Position numbers and translations under genes: made by a program
In this document: in pieces, positions 34,585-44,104 of the stretch
Layout: each line of letters begins with the position of its first letter
Numbering within the stretch: the stretch's first letter is position 1
Notes under the pieces: model-generated
Seen by the model: the letters and a program-made list of their open reading frames with translations, nothing else
The model's database searches: none
Told to the model about the DNA's origin: nothing
NCBI GenBank assembly: GCA_913061235.1
Contig: CAJXTB010000014.1
Location: 1 to 64,000, forward strand
From: an uncultured Pseudomonadota bacterium
GTDB taxonomy: Bacteria; Myxococcota_A; UBA796; GCA-2862545
DNA: 64,000 nt
Direction: 5' to 3'

Positions 34585-36570
34585 TTATGGCTGCCCATCA
34601 GTGACGCACGCTTCGCCGCCGCACACGTCGATGACTTCACCGGTGGCGAAGAAGTGGAACATTTGGTCCTGAGCCGGTTCAAACCGGCGCAACCAGCCAT
34701 GGGTGTCGCCGCCACTCGGCATGTCCTCGTACACGGGTGGCGGGTCGAGGGGAGTGGGGTCGTCTGGAATGCCAAAGTCGACCTCCACAACGGTCGTGCC
34801 GAGCGTGCTTGGGTAGGTCGCTTCGGGCAGGCCAAATACCGGGCGAACGGCGGGAACCATCAATGACGCGCCCATGGTCCGACCGGAGATGAAGCTGGCT
34901 TCGTTGTGCACCTGCTGGTCTTCCTTCGCTACGTGCAAGATGACCGCGTGGTCCGGGGTGCCGGGCAGGTTGTCGCCGTGGATATGCGGGGCGAAGGTCA
35001 GCGGGTCGAAGTCGTCCCAGCCCGTTCCGAGAAGTGCTAGGAACCGCGCAATAGCGTCGTCTTCTGGGTATGCATTGCTGATGATGTCGGAGAAAGGCTC
35101 GAAGACAGTGCTGCGGTGAAGCAGGATGGGGTAGCCGCTTCCGGGTACGCCCAGCACGCCGCGCTCCACGTCTAGGCTGATTCCCATGACCACGGTTCCT
35201 ACCGAACCGCCTTGGCTATTTCCGGTGTAGTAGACGCGGCTGGAGTCCCACGCCAAGTCGCCGTCTTCCCGGTACAAGGACGGTTCGGGGTCTGCTGCGA
35301 GAGACGTCTTCATCATGCGCTGGTGAACGAGCTGGTTGCCCACGCCTTGCATGGCCAGCTCCTGCAGATCCGGGAACTTGCCGCCGTCTGCGAGCAGAAC
35401 GCCAATCCAGGTGGTGGCGATGTTCTGTTCCATGCCTTGCATGGATGTGGAGACGATGACGAAACCGATGCGGTCTGCCATCTCGCGGAGCCAGCTGTTG
35501 TTGGCCTCGCCGCCACTTCCCAGGAAGCCGTGTCCGTACTGTAGGACGGGAACGGGGGCGTCGCCGTCGAAGGCACTGTGCGGAATCTGAACGCGGAATG
35601 GCCACTCTTCGACCCCGTCGACAACGACCTCTCCGGCCTCATTACGACGGATGTGGCGAACACCCAGCTCGTCTGCGTCTTCTACAGTGCTGGGGACGAA
35701 GCTCGTCCCATCTAGGATGACGCGAATGGACGGGTGACAGCCATCCGGTTGGTCATTGCCTTCGCAGACCAACAGGTTGTCGATGCGGTACTCGGGGCCC
35801 GTGGCGGGGAGAGCCTCGAAGATGGCATCGCGGACGTCGAGCATGTTGGCCGTGGCGTCTTCGACGGTGCGGACCGGAAAGGACCACGCGAGCTGCAGGT
35901 CTTCGCGGGCGACTCCGGTGCCCTCCAACGCGGGGAAGACGACCGTCTCGTAGTGCTCTCTGCGCTCGTGAACGCCGAGCCACTCGCTGGCGGTTTCGTC
36001 GCGTAGTGCGGCGAAGGGGGCGGGGGCATCTACGGCCGTGCCGGCTTCATTGGTCCAGCCGAGAACACCAACAACGACTTCGGTATCGCGGGGGAGGGCG
36101 ATGCTCGGTCGGATGGTGAACAGCGTGGGGCTCATGTTCGCGGAGAGGTAGTCGAGCTCGACCCAGTGTGGGATGCGCTCGCCGGTGGTCGCGTTGACTA
36201 GGACTGTGACGGGTGTGTCGCTGAGGCTTGGGGCGGCGTCGAACGGGGCGACGTCTGGGATGACAGCGCCGTCGAGCTGGAACAAGATGGGGGTTGCAGC
36301 GCCGAACGCGTCAAAGCGTTGGAAGCTGTCCGGTGAGAATCCGTCGTTGTTTTCGCCTTCGGGCAGGCCGTCCGCGGGGAGTTCTAGCTGTCCCGACCGC
36401 ACGAAATGGCGGGATGGGAACGGGTAGAAGCAGTCCGACAGCTCTAGATTTTCGCAGTCGGCTGTGCCGATAGACTCAACGACACCGAAGTTATCGTCAA
36501 CGTCGCTGACGTCTTCCCCGTTGCACGCTGCAATGACTAAGAGCGGGGACAGAGCGATAAACCGGTTCAT
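34585..36570 (-). CDS. Secreted alpha/beta-hydrolase lipoprotein
   Basis: Protein of 661 residues with signal MNRFIALSPLLVIAAC. The first 300 residues hold Ig-like and linker sequence (including VTVLVNATTGERIPHW, typical of the N-terminal region of bacterial lipase-like virulence proteins). The C-terminal half is an alpha/beta hydrolase: VPVLQYGHGFLGSGG contains the oxyanion region, TGNSQGGSVGTV near 450 carries the nucleophile Ser, and a closing Asp/His pair is likely in the DHAVILHV region and the C terminus. Probably an esterase or lipase acting outside the inner membrane. A degenerate partial copy lies 0.8 kb downstream at 33657-33762. Confidence 0.82.
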   Translation of the reverse strand: MNRFIALSPLLVIAACNGEDVSDVDDNFGVVESIGTADCENLELSDCFYPFPSRHFVRSGQLELPADGLPEGENNDGFSPDSFQRFDAFGAATPILFQLDGAVIPDVAPFDAAPSLSDTPVTVLVNATTGERIPHWVELDYLSANMSPTLFTIRPSIALPRDTEVVVGVLGWTNEAGTAVDAPAPFAALRDETASEWLGVHERREHYETVVFPALEGTGVAREDLQLAWSFPVRTVEDATANMLDVRDAIFEALPATGPEYRIDNLLVCEGNDQPDGCHPSIRVILDGTSFVPSTVEDADELGVRHIRRNEAGEVVVDGVEEWPFRVQIPHSAFDGDAPVPVLQYGHGFLGSGGEANNSWLREMADRIGFVIVSTSMQGMEQNIATTWIGVLLADGGKFPDLQELAMQGVGNQLVHQRMMKTSLAADPEPSLYREDGDLAWDSSRVYYTGNSQGGSVGTVVMGISLDVERGVLGVPGSGYPILLHRSTVFEPFSDIISNAYPEDDAIARFLALLGTGWDDFDPLTFAPHIHGDNLPGTPDHAVILHVAKEDQQVHNEASFISGRTMGASLMVPAVRPVFGLPEATYPSTLGTTVVEVDFGIPDDPTPLDPPPVYEDMPSGGDTHGWLRRFEPAQDQMFHFFATGEVIDVCGGEACVTDGQP

Positions 36571-36639
36571 AGAGCCTCCGAGGCGGCCTACCGTATCGCT
36601 GGTTGGTGCCGGCTGCCGGACGGCTTCGTGAACGGTTCG

Positions 36640-37173
36640 TCAGGCGAATGCGGCGACGGGCACGCGGATGACTATACGCACATCCGGCTTGATCTTGAGC
36701 GCACCCATCATGGCAGAGAAGGGCTTGATGCCGAAAGCCGGTTGGTTGAGGGTAATCTCGCTAACGAGCTCGTCACCGTCTGCCTGTGCGGTCAGGGTGA
36801 TGCTGCGTGATGTGCCGTGGAGAGTCAGGTCGCCTTCCACTTCCCACTCACCGTCTTCGTCGAACACATCTGTGCTCTCGAAGGAGATTTCTGGGTACTG
36901 TGAGACGTTCAAGATGTTCTTTTGAACGTACTTGAGGATGGTCTTGCGGTCCGCTGCGGACAAGGCATCCGGCGTCTCGATGTCGTTGTGAACGGCGTTG
37001 ACGACCTCGATGCTCGACGGGTCCATGGTGCCGCGGATGGACAGTTCGTCGGGGTCGGCTTCCAACGAGAAACGCGCCACGCGCAAGAGCACGTCATGGC
37101 CAACGGCGGCGAGTAGGCCCGCCTTGTACGTGTAGATGTGAATCGAGGCGTTGTCAGCAGAGCAGGTGAACAT
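36640..37173 (-). CDS. YceI-family protein
   Basis: Protein of 177 residues spanning a single YceI domain: an opening beta strand pair, then HGTSRSITLTAQ and the strand VNAVHNDIETPDALSAADR, in the lipocalin-like fold that binds isoprenoid or other lipids. There is no signal peptide, so unlike E. coli YceI it appears cytoplasmic. The start ATG at 37173 has GAGAAAG upstream. Divergent from the lipoprotein at 37280 by about 107 bp. Confidence 0.85.
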   Translation of the reverse strand: MFTCSADNASIHIYTYKAGLLAAVGHDVLLRVARFSLEADPDELSIRGTMDPSSIEVVNAVHNDIETPDALSAADRKTILKYVQKNILNVSQYPEISFESTDVFDEDGEWEVEGDLTLHGTSRSITLTAQADGDELVSEITLNQPAFGIKPFSAMMGALKIKPDVRIVIRVPVAAFA

Positions 37174-37279
37174 GGGCTTTCTCGTTGCGGGTGACCTTGT
37201 TTAGCCCTCTGGGCGACGGGGGGCACTCTGGCAAAGCCTTGCGAATGTCGCTAGGGTCGAGGCTCCCACAGGAGAGCTA

Positions 37280-37687
37280 ATGTCCTCGATTCGAATTCTT
37301 GCTGTCACCCTTGGTCTTATCGGCGGTCTCGTCGCGTGTTCAACCGATCCGGTCAACATCACCGAGTCTGGCACCATTGCAGATGGTGACAGCGTTCATC
37401 CCGCGGATGGCTCGCTGTACGACGAGTACACATTCAAGGCGAAGAGCGGCTGGGATATCAGCATCAAGATGAGCTCGACCGACGTCGACAGCTACCTACA
37501 GGTCCGCCGTCCAGGCGTGGATGACGAGACGTTCATGGAAGAAGCGGACGACACCGGAGACAGCCGCGATGCCGAGCTGACCATCACCGCTCCCGCGTCG
37601 GGCACCTACCAAGTGTGGGCCAACACCGCGAGCTCTAGCGACCGCGGCGCCTACACCATCACCATCAAGGCTGAGCCACCCAAGTAG
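37280..37687 (+). CDS. Small lipoprotein with pre-peptidase C-terminal-like domain
   Basis: Protein of 135 residues with signal ending GGLVAC and AGGAGAG before the ATG. The mature chain is one PPC-type beta-sandwich: DEYTFKAKSGWDISIKMSS, then DSYLQVRRPG and APASGTYQVWANT, as in domains that accompany secreted peptidases. Alone it is a binding or structural module. It converges on the gene ending at 37697. Confidence 0.78.
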   Translation: MSSIRILAVTLGLIGGLVACSTDPVNITESGTIADGDSVHPADGSLYDEYTFKAKSGWDISIKMSSTDVDSYLQVRRPGVDDETFMEEADDTGDSRDAELTITAPASGTYQVWANTASSSDRGAYTITIKAEPPK

Positions 37688-37696
37688 GCTGTCGGT

Positions 37697-39013
37697 CTAG
37701 TTCGACGCGAGGCCCTCCTTTTCTTGGGCTTCGCGTCGTACGCCACCGTCGTCGAGGCCGGTGTACACAGCCTCGTCAACCATCCCGAGCCAGGCGTCCT
37801 CACGCGGTGTGAGAAAGACGCTCGCGTAGACCCATGTGTTGAGGTCTTGGAAGGATGCGGTGTTGACCCGCTGTTCGGGGAACACGTTCCAGCTGTCGAC
37901 GAAACGGGCTTGGATGCGGGGTCTCAGCAGGCGTTCGTTGAGCAAGGTGTCGCGCGCAATGCTGCGGGTGAGGGATGCGACGAGCGCGTCTACGTCTCCG
38001 TTGAGGTGGGGATTCTCGTCCCGGATTCTCTCGATGGCTCCTTGTGACAAGACAATGTCCGCCATGTGAGCGTCGCCCAGTTCGGCCCATTCTTCGTTGG
38101 ATGGAAGCAGGTTTATGTGGGTCTCTTCCATGGGATTGAGCATGCCTCCCCGCGACCGTCGTACGTCACGTCCCATAAACTGCGTGAGGATGGGCTCTTC
38201 CACAATCATCTTAGTGACAGCCAAGTTCATGGGTTCTAAGGCATGTACGGCGCCATCCGGTGCGGTGATTGCCGTGAGCCAGTCGCGAATGGCATCTGCG
38301 TTGACCGCTTCCCCGCGAATGTGGCTCAGGTCGTTCGACAGCTGCTGAGCGGACTGGGTGATGCCTTGATGGTGGTAGGCCGTCAGCTCGATTTCGGCGC
38401 GGTCGGGGTCGGACTGCATGGTCGACCACAGGGCGGCGCTGGCTGTGAGGGTCTCTTTGAATGAATCAGGTGAGACCAGTCCCGGTAGAACATCGAGGGG
38501 CCGCCCGGTCTCGTCGAGTACGTAGTGTGCAGAGTTTCCGGTGATGGTCCGCTGAACGACGCGCCCGTCGCCATAGTCAATGGTCAGCAACGGTGCTGGG
38601 CGTTCGCTGCTCCAGTGCAAGACGAAGGTCTCGGACAGCCAGGATGCGAGCTCCGGGTCTGAGTACAGGACGGTGCGAAAGAAGCGGCTGTTCGCGCAGC
38701 TGTATTCTTGGGTCAGGTCACCGAGAAGACGCAGGGACAGGATGGGTTTGTTCGCGGACTCGGACTGTGCCTGCGCTTGGGTGAGGTCGGTGTACCAATA
38801 CAGCTCACTGGTCAGTGCATCCCGTTGCTGGGCCACACTGTCGGCGAGTGTGTGCCAGGCGTTGGTGTCCGGCGAGCCGTCGGCCCGCCAGGCGTCGAGT
38901 ACCGTTGTCAGTCCCTGTGGCCCCTGACCGCGAAGTGCGACCGGGTCGTGGTCTTGTGGGCCAGCCCAGGCGGCGAGGGGAAGCGCGAGGGCGAGTAGGA
39001 CGGTGCGAAGCAT
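37697..39013 (-). CDS. Exported thioredoxin-like-fold protein
   Basis: Protein of 438 residues with a Sec signal (MLRTVLLALALPLAAWA). Residues about 70-190 resemble a thioredoxin-like domain of a conserved secreted family: KPILSLRLLGDLTQEYSC, the motif SCANSRFF in place of a CxxC pair, YSDPELASWLSETFVLHW, and a GNSAHYVLDETGRPLDVLPG strand. With one Cys at the active-site position it is unlikely to be a dithiol oxidase. The remaining 250 residues are helical and unassigned. It starts just upstream of the 39064 operator array and may be regulated by the adjacent two-component system. Confidence 0.75.
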   Translation of the reverse strand: MLRTVLLALALPLAAWAGPQDHDPVALRGQGPQGLTTVLDAWRADGSPDTNAWHTLADSVAQQRDALTSELYWYTDLTQAQAQSESANKPILSLRLLGDLTQEYSCANSRFFRTVLYSDPELASWLSETFVLHWSSERPAPLLTIDYGDGRVVQRTITGNSAHYVLDETGRPLDVLPGLVSPDSFKETLTASAALWSTMQSDPDRAEIELTAYHHQGITQSAQQLSNDLSHIRGEAVNADAIRDWLTAITAPDGAVHALEPMNLAVTKMIVEEPILTQFMGRDVRRSRGGMLNPMEETHINLLPSNEEWAELGDAHMADIVLSQGAIERIRDENPHLNGDVDALVASLTRSIARDTLLNERLLRPRIQARFVDSWNVFPEQRVNTASFQDLNTWVYASVFLTPREDAWLGMVDEAVYTGLDDGGVRREAQEKEGLASN

Positions 39014-39063
39014 GAGACCTCCAGTGTGGTGCTCTATGTCTACGCTTGTGGGCGTTGTGCCGT

Positions 39064-39102
39064 GGTAAGGGCGTGGTCTGCGGTCTGTAACGCCTCGGTA
39101 AA
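39064..39102. promoter_or_regulatory. Phased direct-repeat array, putative OmpR/PhoB-type operator
   Basis: Four six-base half-sites lie in direct orientation exactly 11 bp apart: GGTAAG (39064), GGTCTG (39075), TGTAAC (39086) and GGTAAA (39097). Phased direct repeats at 11 bp are the usual binding mode of OmpR/PhoB regulators. The array sits between the divergent starts at 39013 and 39151, next to the response-regulator gene, suggesting autoregulation and control of the secreted gene. Confidence 0.6.
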
Positions 39103-39150
39103 TCGGCGCGCGGGCCTTGATTCTGGCCGTGGCTGGGCCATGTTGCGGGC

Positions 39151-39834
39151 ATGAGTACTCGCGCCCGCATTCTAGTCGTCGAAGATGAAGCTGCCCTTCG
39201 TGACGGAATCTGCGACCTGCTTGCCTTCAAAGGGTTCGCGCCGACCGGCGTTGAACGCGGAGACACCGGGTGCGACAGAGCCCTTGCTGAACCGTGGGAC
39301 CTGGTGATTCTGGACCGCATGCTTCCGGGAATGAGCGGCACGGAGATCTGCGCCGCCGTCCGTGATGCGCGCCCCAGTCAGCCCATCTTGCTGCTTACCG
39401 CCCTGGGGCGCGAGAGCGACATTCTGGCTGGCTTTGAGGCGGGCTGTGACGACTACATCACCAAGCCGTTCTCCCTCGCGGTGCTTGTGGCGCGAGTATC
39501 GGCATTGGTTCGTCGGTCAACGGGTGCGCGGCGTCTGACAAGCGGTGAACTGTCCGTGGATATTGGCGCGTACACGGCAACGGGAAGCGTCGGTAGCATT
39601 GACCTGTCACCGCGTGATGTGGCGCTGATGGTCTACCTGTCGGACCGCAAAGACCGCGCGGTGTCGCGAGACGAGCTGTTGGCGGAGGTGTGGGACTATC
39701 GGTCGGTCGAGCGGGTGAATACGCGGGCGATTGATATGCATGTGGTCAAGCTGCGACGCAAGCTCGCCCAGGTCTCTGCGGCGGCTGACCCTATAGAGAC
39801 GGTCCGAGGCGTTGGTTACCGGTGGATTGGATGA
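39151..39834 (+). CDS. OmpR-family response regulator
   Basis: Protein of 227 residues. The receiver domain (1-120) keeps the acidic pair ED at 11-12, phospho-acceptor D55 in VILDRMLPG, T83 region LLTALGRE and K105 in ITKPFS. Residues about 130-227 are a winged-helix DNA-binding domain (LSPRDVALMVYLSDR, then TRAIDMHVVKLRRKL and the closing VRGVGYRW). The stop overlaps the kinase start by four bases (ATGA), so the two are translationally coupled. It probably binds the phased repeats at 39064. Confidence 0.95.
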   Translation: MSTRARILVVEDEAALRDGICDLLAFKGFAPTGVERGDTGCDRALAEPWDLVILDRMLPGMSGTEICAAVRDARPSQPILLLTALGRESDILAGFEAGCDDYITKPFSLAVLVARVSALVRRSTGARRLTSGELSVDIGAYTATGSVGSIDLSPRDVALMVYLSDRKDRAVSRDELLAEVWDYRSVERVNTRAIDMHVVKLRRKLAQVSAAADPIETVRGVGYRWIG

Positions 39835-41534
39835 GGATATGGGGCGTACGCGCTGCGTTGTTCGGCGTTGGCCTTGGCGTTGCGGCGTTGAGCGCTGTTG
39901 TGGCGTTGACCACACAGCGTGCACATGATCGCGAGATTCAGGCGCAGTCGGATGGCCTTGAGTTGCGCGTGTTTGACGCGCTGGAGCGGCAGTTTACAAC
40001 GGTGGTAGACCGCGAAGAGGGCCGTCCTTTCCTGCAATACAGCGCATCTGCGGACGCGCTCTCCAACAATCCCGTCGCGCGCGGTGAGTGGGAGTCGGCG
40101 GTGGTTGGGTTCGTCCAGCTAGCGCCAGATGGCCGACTATCGACACCGTTACTGGCGGGCCAATCGTGGTTGGATGACTGGTTTGGCGGGCCGGCGCCCG
40201 TTGTGACCCGCCATTCCCCGAGCCGAACGGTGCGGGTCCGAGTCCCGGTCCCCGAGATGGTCGTGCGACAGGTGGCCGCACCGGCTCCCAGTGTTCCGGA
40301 GCTGGTGGACAACACGTTTAGTGGTGTCGGAAACCAGATGAATATGGAGGGATTTAGCCGACAACAGCGTGGTGTCTCCAACATCGTCACGCCGGTCGAA
40401 CAGGTCCAGGCCTTTGTCGAGCCGGCGCAGCCGACAATCGGTATGACCGAGGTGGATGTCCTCGCAGAAGTTCCTGGCGTTCCTCTGGAACCGGCAACAG
40501 GCATGGTGGACGTGGTTGTGGGCCCGATGACCGGGGGACCGTGGTCATCGGCAACTTGGGGGCTGTCACGGGACCTAAATATCAATGGAGAAACCTGGGT
40601 TCAAACAGTACTCCTTGACCGGATGTTGCTTCAGAAAGCGACGTCCAACGCGGTTGTGCAGGAGGCCGGACTGCACGGTGTTGTCGCGGTGGACTGGAGC
40701 GGCGACGACTACGTCTTCCAGGCACCGTTCACCGGCTTTCATGCCAGCGTTCGGCTGCTGGATGTCCAGGGCGGAAGCGTGGTCTGGGTCTGGCTGTTGG
40801 CAGCCCTAGCGACTGGGCTCGGGCTGCTCAGCTTGGTCGCCGTGGAGCGCTCCATCACCGGCCAACAGCGCATGTTCTACGAACGTGAGCAGTTCATCGC
40901 AACAGTGACGCATGAGCTGAAGACGCCTGTCGCGTCCATGCAGCTGTACGCCGAGATGCTGGAGCAAGGCGTGGCGGAGACACCCGAGCAACGCGCCAAG
41001 TACATCCGCGTGTTGCGTCGGGAGACCACCCGGTTGGCTCGACTTGTGGAACAGACGTTGGCGTTGACGACTCGTGAGCTGCCGGCCGCAGCGGTACGCG
41101 TTCCGCTCGGTGTGGCGATTGAACAGACGGTCGCGGCGATGACGCCCATGTTGGCGGAACGTGATGTGGATGTGGTGTTGGATGTAGGCACCGCAGCGGG
41201 CGATGTTCCGCAGGATGCACTCGCCCAGATTCTGACCAATCTGTTGGACAACGCGAGCAAGTTTCTGCGCCCAGGTGACGAGCGAAGGGTGGAGGTCTGT
41301 GCACGCGGGCGCAGTGTCACGGTGGTGGACTGCGGGCCTGGCATTGCCGAGGCTGAGCGCTCACTTGTGTTTCGTCCGTTTCACCGTGCAGGGGACGAAC
41401 AGACCCGCACGACAGCGGGAACTGGCTTGGGCCTAGCGGTCGTCGCCCGATTGTGTGCGCAGATCGGCGCGGAGGTGTCGATTGATAACCACACTGGAAA
41501 GGGGGCTATCGTGACGATTCGACTTGCCCCCTGA
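39831..41534 (+). CDS. Two-component sensor histidine kinase
   Basis: Protein of 567 residues from the ATG at 39831, overlapping the regulator stop. A transmembrane segment near 8-30 is followed by an extracytoplasmic region of about 300 residues with no recognised sensor fold, including a Pro-rich stretch near 150. A second membrane segment lies near residues 320-340 (WVWLLAALATGLGLL). The cytoplasmic part has an H-box VTHELKTP, an N-box TNLLDNASKF, DCGPGI (G1) and GTGLGLAV (G2), all intact. It should phosphorylate the adjacent regulator in response to an envelope signal. Confidence 0.95.
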   Translation: MRIWGVRAALFGVGLGVAALSAVVALTTQRAHDREIQAQSDGLELRVFDALERQFTTVVDREEGRPFLQYSASADALSNNPVARGEWESAVVGFVQLAPDGRLSTPLLAGQSWLDDWFGGPAPVVTRHSPSRTVRVRVPVPEMVVRQVAAPAPSVPELVDNTFSGVGNQMNMEGFSRQQRGVSNIVTPVEQVQAFVEPAQPTIGMTEVDVLAEVPGVPLEPATGMVDVVVGPMTGGPWSSATWGLSRDLNINGETWVQTVLLDRMLLQKATSNAVVQEAGLHGVVAVDWSGDDYVFQAPFTGFHASVRLLDVQGGSVVWVWLLAALATGLGLLSLVAVERSITGQQRMFYEREQFIATVTHELKTPVASMQLYAEMLEQGVAETPEQRAKYIRVLRRETTRLARLVEQTLALTTRELPAAAVRVPLGVAIEQTVAAMTPMLAERDVDVVLDVGTAAGDVPQDALAQILTNLLDNASKFLRPGDERRVEVCARGRSVTVVDCGPGIAEAERSLVFRPFHRAGDEQTRTTAGTGLGLAVVARLCAQIGAEVSIDNHTGKGAIVTIRLAP

Positions 41535-41572
41535 TCGATTCGACTACACTGCGCGGCACTTGTGGAGGGCGC

Positions 41573-42478
41573 ATGCGTTTGGGGCTGTTTGGTGTTGGGT
41601 TTGTCGGTGTGGTGAGTTTGGCTTGCGGAGGTGCCTTGGGGGGCCTCGGTGACGGCGCTCCCTTGTATGGGTCGGGCACCTACACAGGCGGCATGACGGA
41701 AGTTGAGGTCCGTGCAGGCGGTGACACTGAAGCGAAGACCGTCCTTGGTGTTCCTACAAGCTGCGTTGGCTTCATTGCGCCCGAGCAGCCCGACTACACC
41801 TTCACAGTCGCGTCCCCAGGAAGTCTGCTGAACATTGGCGCGTGCTCCGACCAGGACACGGCACTGGTGATTCGGACACCGTCCGGATCGACCGAGTGTA
41901 TTGACGACAGCGAGGGAACCAACCCCGTCTACACCGAAAATGCGTCCGCAATAGGCGAGTACGCCGTCTGGGTTGCTACTTACAGCTCCGGCGGAAGTGC
42001 AAGTGCGAAGCTACGTATCACGGACTCAAATGATTCCGTCTGCACACGCATCGCGTTTGACGGCGAGCCGTCCGTGCCGCCTATCGCCTTGGCCGGTGGC
42101 TTTGCCCCCCAGAGTGTCCCGGTTCAGGCCGGTGGCACCTCAAGCGCCGGTGGTATCCGCAACGCTCGTGGAAACTGCACCGGGTATGTCGACGAGGCAA
42201 CGCCGACTGCTCGCATCAGCTTCACGGGTGCGAGCGGACCCCTCAACATTGCCGCGTGTAGTTCAAGCGACACCACGCTCATTGTTCGTGGACCGGACGG
42301 GACCACGTTGTGCGACGACGACTCCGAGGGAAGTAACCCGGTTGTCAGGATTCCTGCGGCAGGTGCTGGCGACTACACAGTGCTCGTTGGTGCCTACTCT
42401 TCCGGTGAACGTCCAAGTGCTTCGCTCAAGGTCTCGTCAGCAAGCGGCACACTGTGTACACCTGCGGTGGTCAAGTAG
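41573..42478 (+). CDS. Lipoprotein with two pre-peptidase-like repeats
   Basis: Protein of 301 residues with signal ending VVSLAC and GGAGGG before the ATG. Two homologous beta-sandwich units of about 130 residues follow, each with NI(G/A)ACS, an IRTP/VRGPDG strand, the DDDSEGSNP or DDSEGTNP acidic loop and VWVATYSSGG or VLVGAYSSGE, as in pre-peptidase C-terminal domains. Each unit carries a Cys pair likely to be disulfide-linked. Likely a surface calcium-stabilised binding protein. Confidence 0.82.
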   Translation: MRLGLFGVGFVGVVSLACGGALGGLGDGAPLYGSGTYTGGMTEVEVRAGGDTEAKTVLGVPTSCVGFIAPEQPDYTFTVASPGSLLNIGACSDQDTALVIRTPSGSTECIDDSEGTNPVYTENASAIGEYAVWVATYSSGGSASAKLRITDSNDSVCTRIAFDGEPSVPPIALAGGFAPQSVPVQAGGTSSAGGIRNARGNCTGYVDEATPTARISFTGASGPLNIAACSSSDTTLIVRGPDGTTLCDDDSEGSNPVVRIPAAGAGDYTVLVGAYSSGERPSASLKVSSASGTLCTPAVVK

Positions 42479-42538
42479 CGTCAAACCTACCCAGCTAGCC
42501 ATGCTAGTGTAAACTCATCCTCGTGGGGAGCGCCTCAG

Positions 42539-44104
42539 TTGCGACTACATCGTCAACGCCTGCTTAGAAAAGGCGACTACATCTGGGGCTCTTTCATAAA
42601 GCCAGAACGCGTTGACGGTTACGTTGTCGGCGTAAACCCTGGCGATAGGTCGGACGTCCTCGGCCGTTTTGTCTTTTCAGAGACGAGCGTAGATGATGCT
42701 GTCTCCAGCGCCACTCGCGGTCTGACCGTCTGGCGTCAAGGAACACTCGCGCAACGCGCCGCTGCCCTGCGCAGGTACCGAGAGGCGCTAGGCCGGGCTC
42801 AAGATCGCTTTGCGAGTTTGATTACGCGGGAGACGGGCAAGCCTCTCTGGGAGTCTCGCCAAGAGGTCGTGTCGTCCATTCGCGCCATTGACCTTCTGCT
42901 GGAAGATGGACTTGCGCTGCTCGAGCCTAGGGTCATCTCAGAGGCGCAAGCGCGCAGTGATTGGCGTCCGCGCGGTGTTGTCGGAATTATTGGTGCCTAC
43001 ACCATGCCGCTGCTCACGCCAACGCTCCAGGTCGCGGCCGCACTGCTGGCTGGCAACACGGTCGTCTTCAAGCCGTCCAAGTTCACGCCTGGCGTCGGTC
43101 AGGGCGTAGCCGAGCTGATCGACCGTTGTCGCCTACCGCGTGGTGCGTTCAACTTGGTTCAAGGCTCGGGCTCCTCCGTTGGCCAGCGACTTGCCGCACA
43201 TCCGGGGCTCGGAGCGCTGCTGTTTAGCGGGTCGTACCCAACAGCGTTGGCGGTCAGCAAGGCCACTCGCGAGCGTCCAGAGCTGCCCATCTTGTACAAT
43301 ACCGGCGGTAAGGCTGCCGCGATTGTGCTGGATGATGCAGACATCGACCGCGCCATCTACGAAGTGCTGATTGGGTCCTTCCTGACCAGCGGGCAGCGGC
43401 ACAACAGCACGGCACGCGTGTTCGTTACCGAAGGCATCTTCGATCAGTTCGTCTCAGAACTCACCCAACGAATCGCCAACTTGCGTGTTGGCTATGGCTT
43501 TGACCGCGACGTCTTCATTGGTCCGGTCATCTCGGAAAACTTCCGTACACGCTACCGCCGCTACGGCCGCACGCTGCTCGCTCGCGGTCACACGCCGCTG
43601 TCCGAAGTCGGCAATGTGGAGCTTCCCAAGCGCCACGGCTTCTACGTCCGCCCGTCCGCCTACTGGGTGAACTGGGAAAACGGACACGCGTTCCTCAACG
43701 ACCCACCTCCAGGGCCCAATGTGCTGCTGTACAAGGTGTCTTCGTGGGAAGAGGCCGCAAGCATGCACAACCAGCTAGTTTACCGGAACACAGTGTCGGT
43801 CTTCACAGACGCGAACCATCCCCGCGTGACCGAGCTTGGAAAGCGTCTTCGTACCGGCTCCATGTACGTCAACCGTGGAACGATTGCCTCGTCCCTTCGG
43901 TTGCCCTCTGCTGGGCTAGGTCGTTCGTCGAACGGCGTTCCAACCGGCCTTGAGCTCGTGCGATTCTTGTCGGTGCCGCGTGCCTCGGTCATTGAGACAC
44001 GGCCATTTGACCCTTCTCAAGTGGTTCCTGGCGTGCGTTGGACAATGGAAGAAGACATCAGCGACGAAGCCACAGATATCGGTCACATCCAGGGTCGAAT
44101 CTGA
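42539..44104 (+). CDS. Aldehyde-dehydrogenase-fold pseudoenzyme
   Basis: Protein of 521 residues from a TTG at 42539 with GGGGAG eight bases upstream. Its fold and order of motifs follow AstD-type aldehyde dehydrogenases (GDYIWGSFI at the start, VVFKPSKFTP for NAD binding, FSGSYPTALAVS). All three catalytic positions are changed. The oxyanion Asn of YNFP is T155 in YTMP, the general-base Glu of LExGG is N254 in YNTGG, and the nucleophilic Cys of GQRC is H288 in GQRH. Ordinary dehydrogenase chemistry is therefore unlikely. Its stop overlaps the start of the next lipoprotein (TGATG), indicating a two-gene operon. Confidence 0.88.
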   Translation: MRLHRQRLLRKGDYIWGSFIKPERVDGYVVGVNPGDRSDVLGRFVFSETSVDDAVSSATRGLTVWRQGTLAQRAAALRRYREALGRAQDRFASLITRETGKPLWESRQEVVSSIRAIDLLLEDGLALLEPRVISEAQARSDWRPRGVVGIIGAYTMPLLTPTLQVAAALLAGNTVVFKPSKFTPGVGQGVAELIDRCRLPRGAFNLVQGSGSSVGQRLAAHPGLGALLFSGSYPTALAVSKATRERPELPILYNTGGKAAAIVLDDADIDRAIYEVLIGSFLTSGQRHNSTARVFVTEGIFDQFVSELTQRIANLRVGYGFDRDVFIGPVISENFRTRYRRYGRTLLARGHTPLSEVGNVELPKRHGFYVRPSAYWVNWENGHAFLNDPPPGPNVLLYKVSSWEEAASMHNQLVYRNTVSVFTDANHPRVTELGKRLRTGSMYVNRGTIASSLRLPSAGLGRSSNGVPTGLELVRFLSVPRASVIETRPFDPSQVVPGVRWTMEEDISDEATDIGHIQGRI

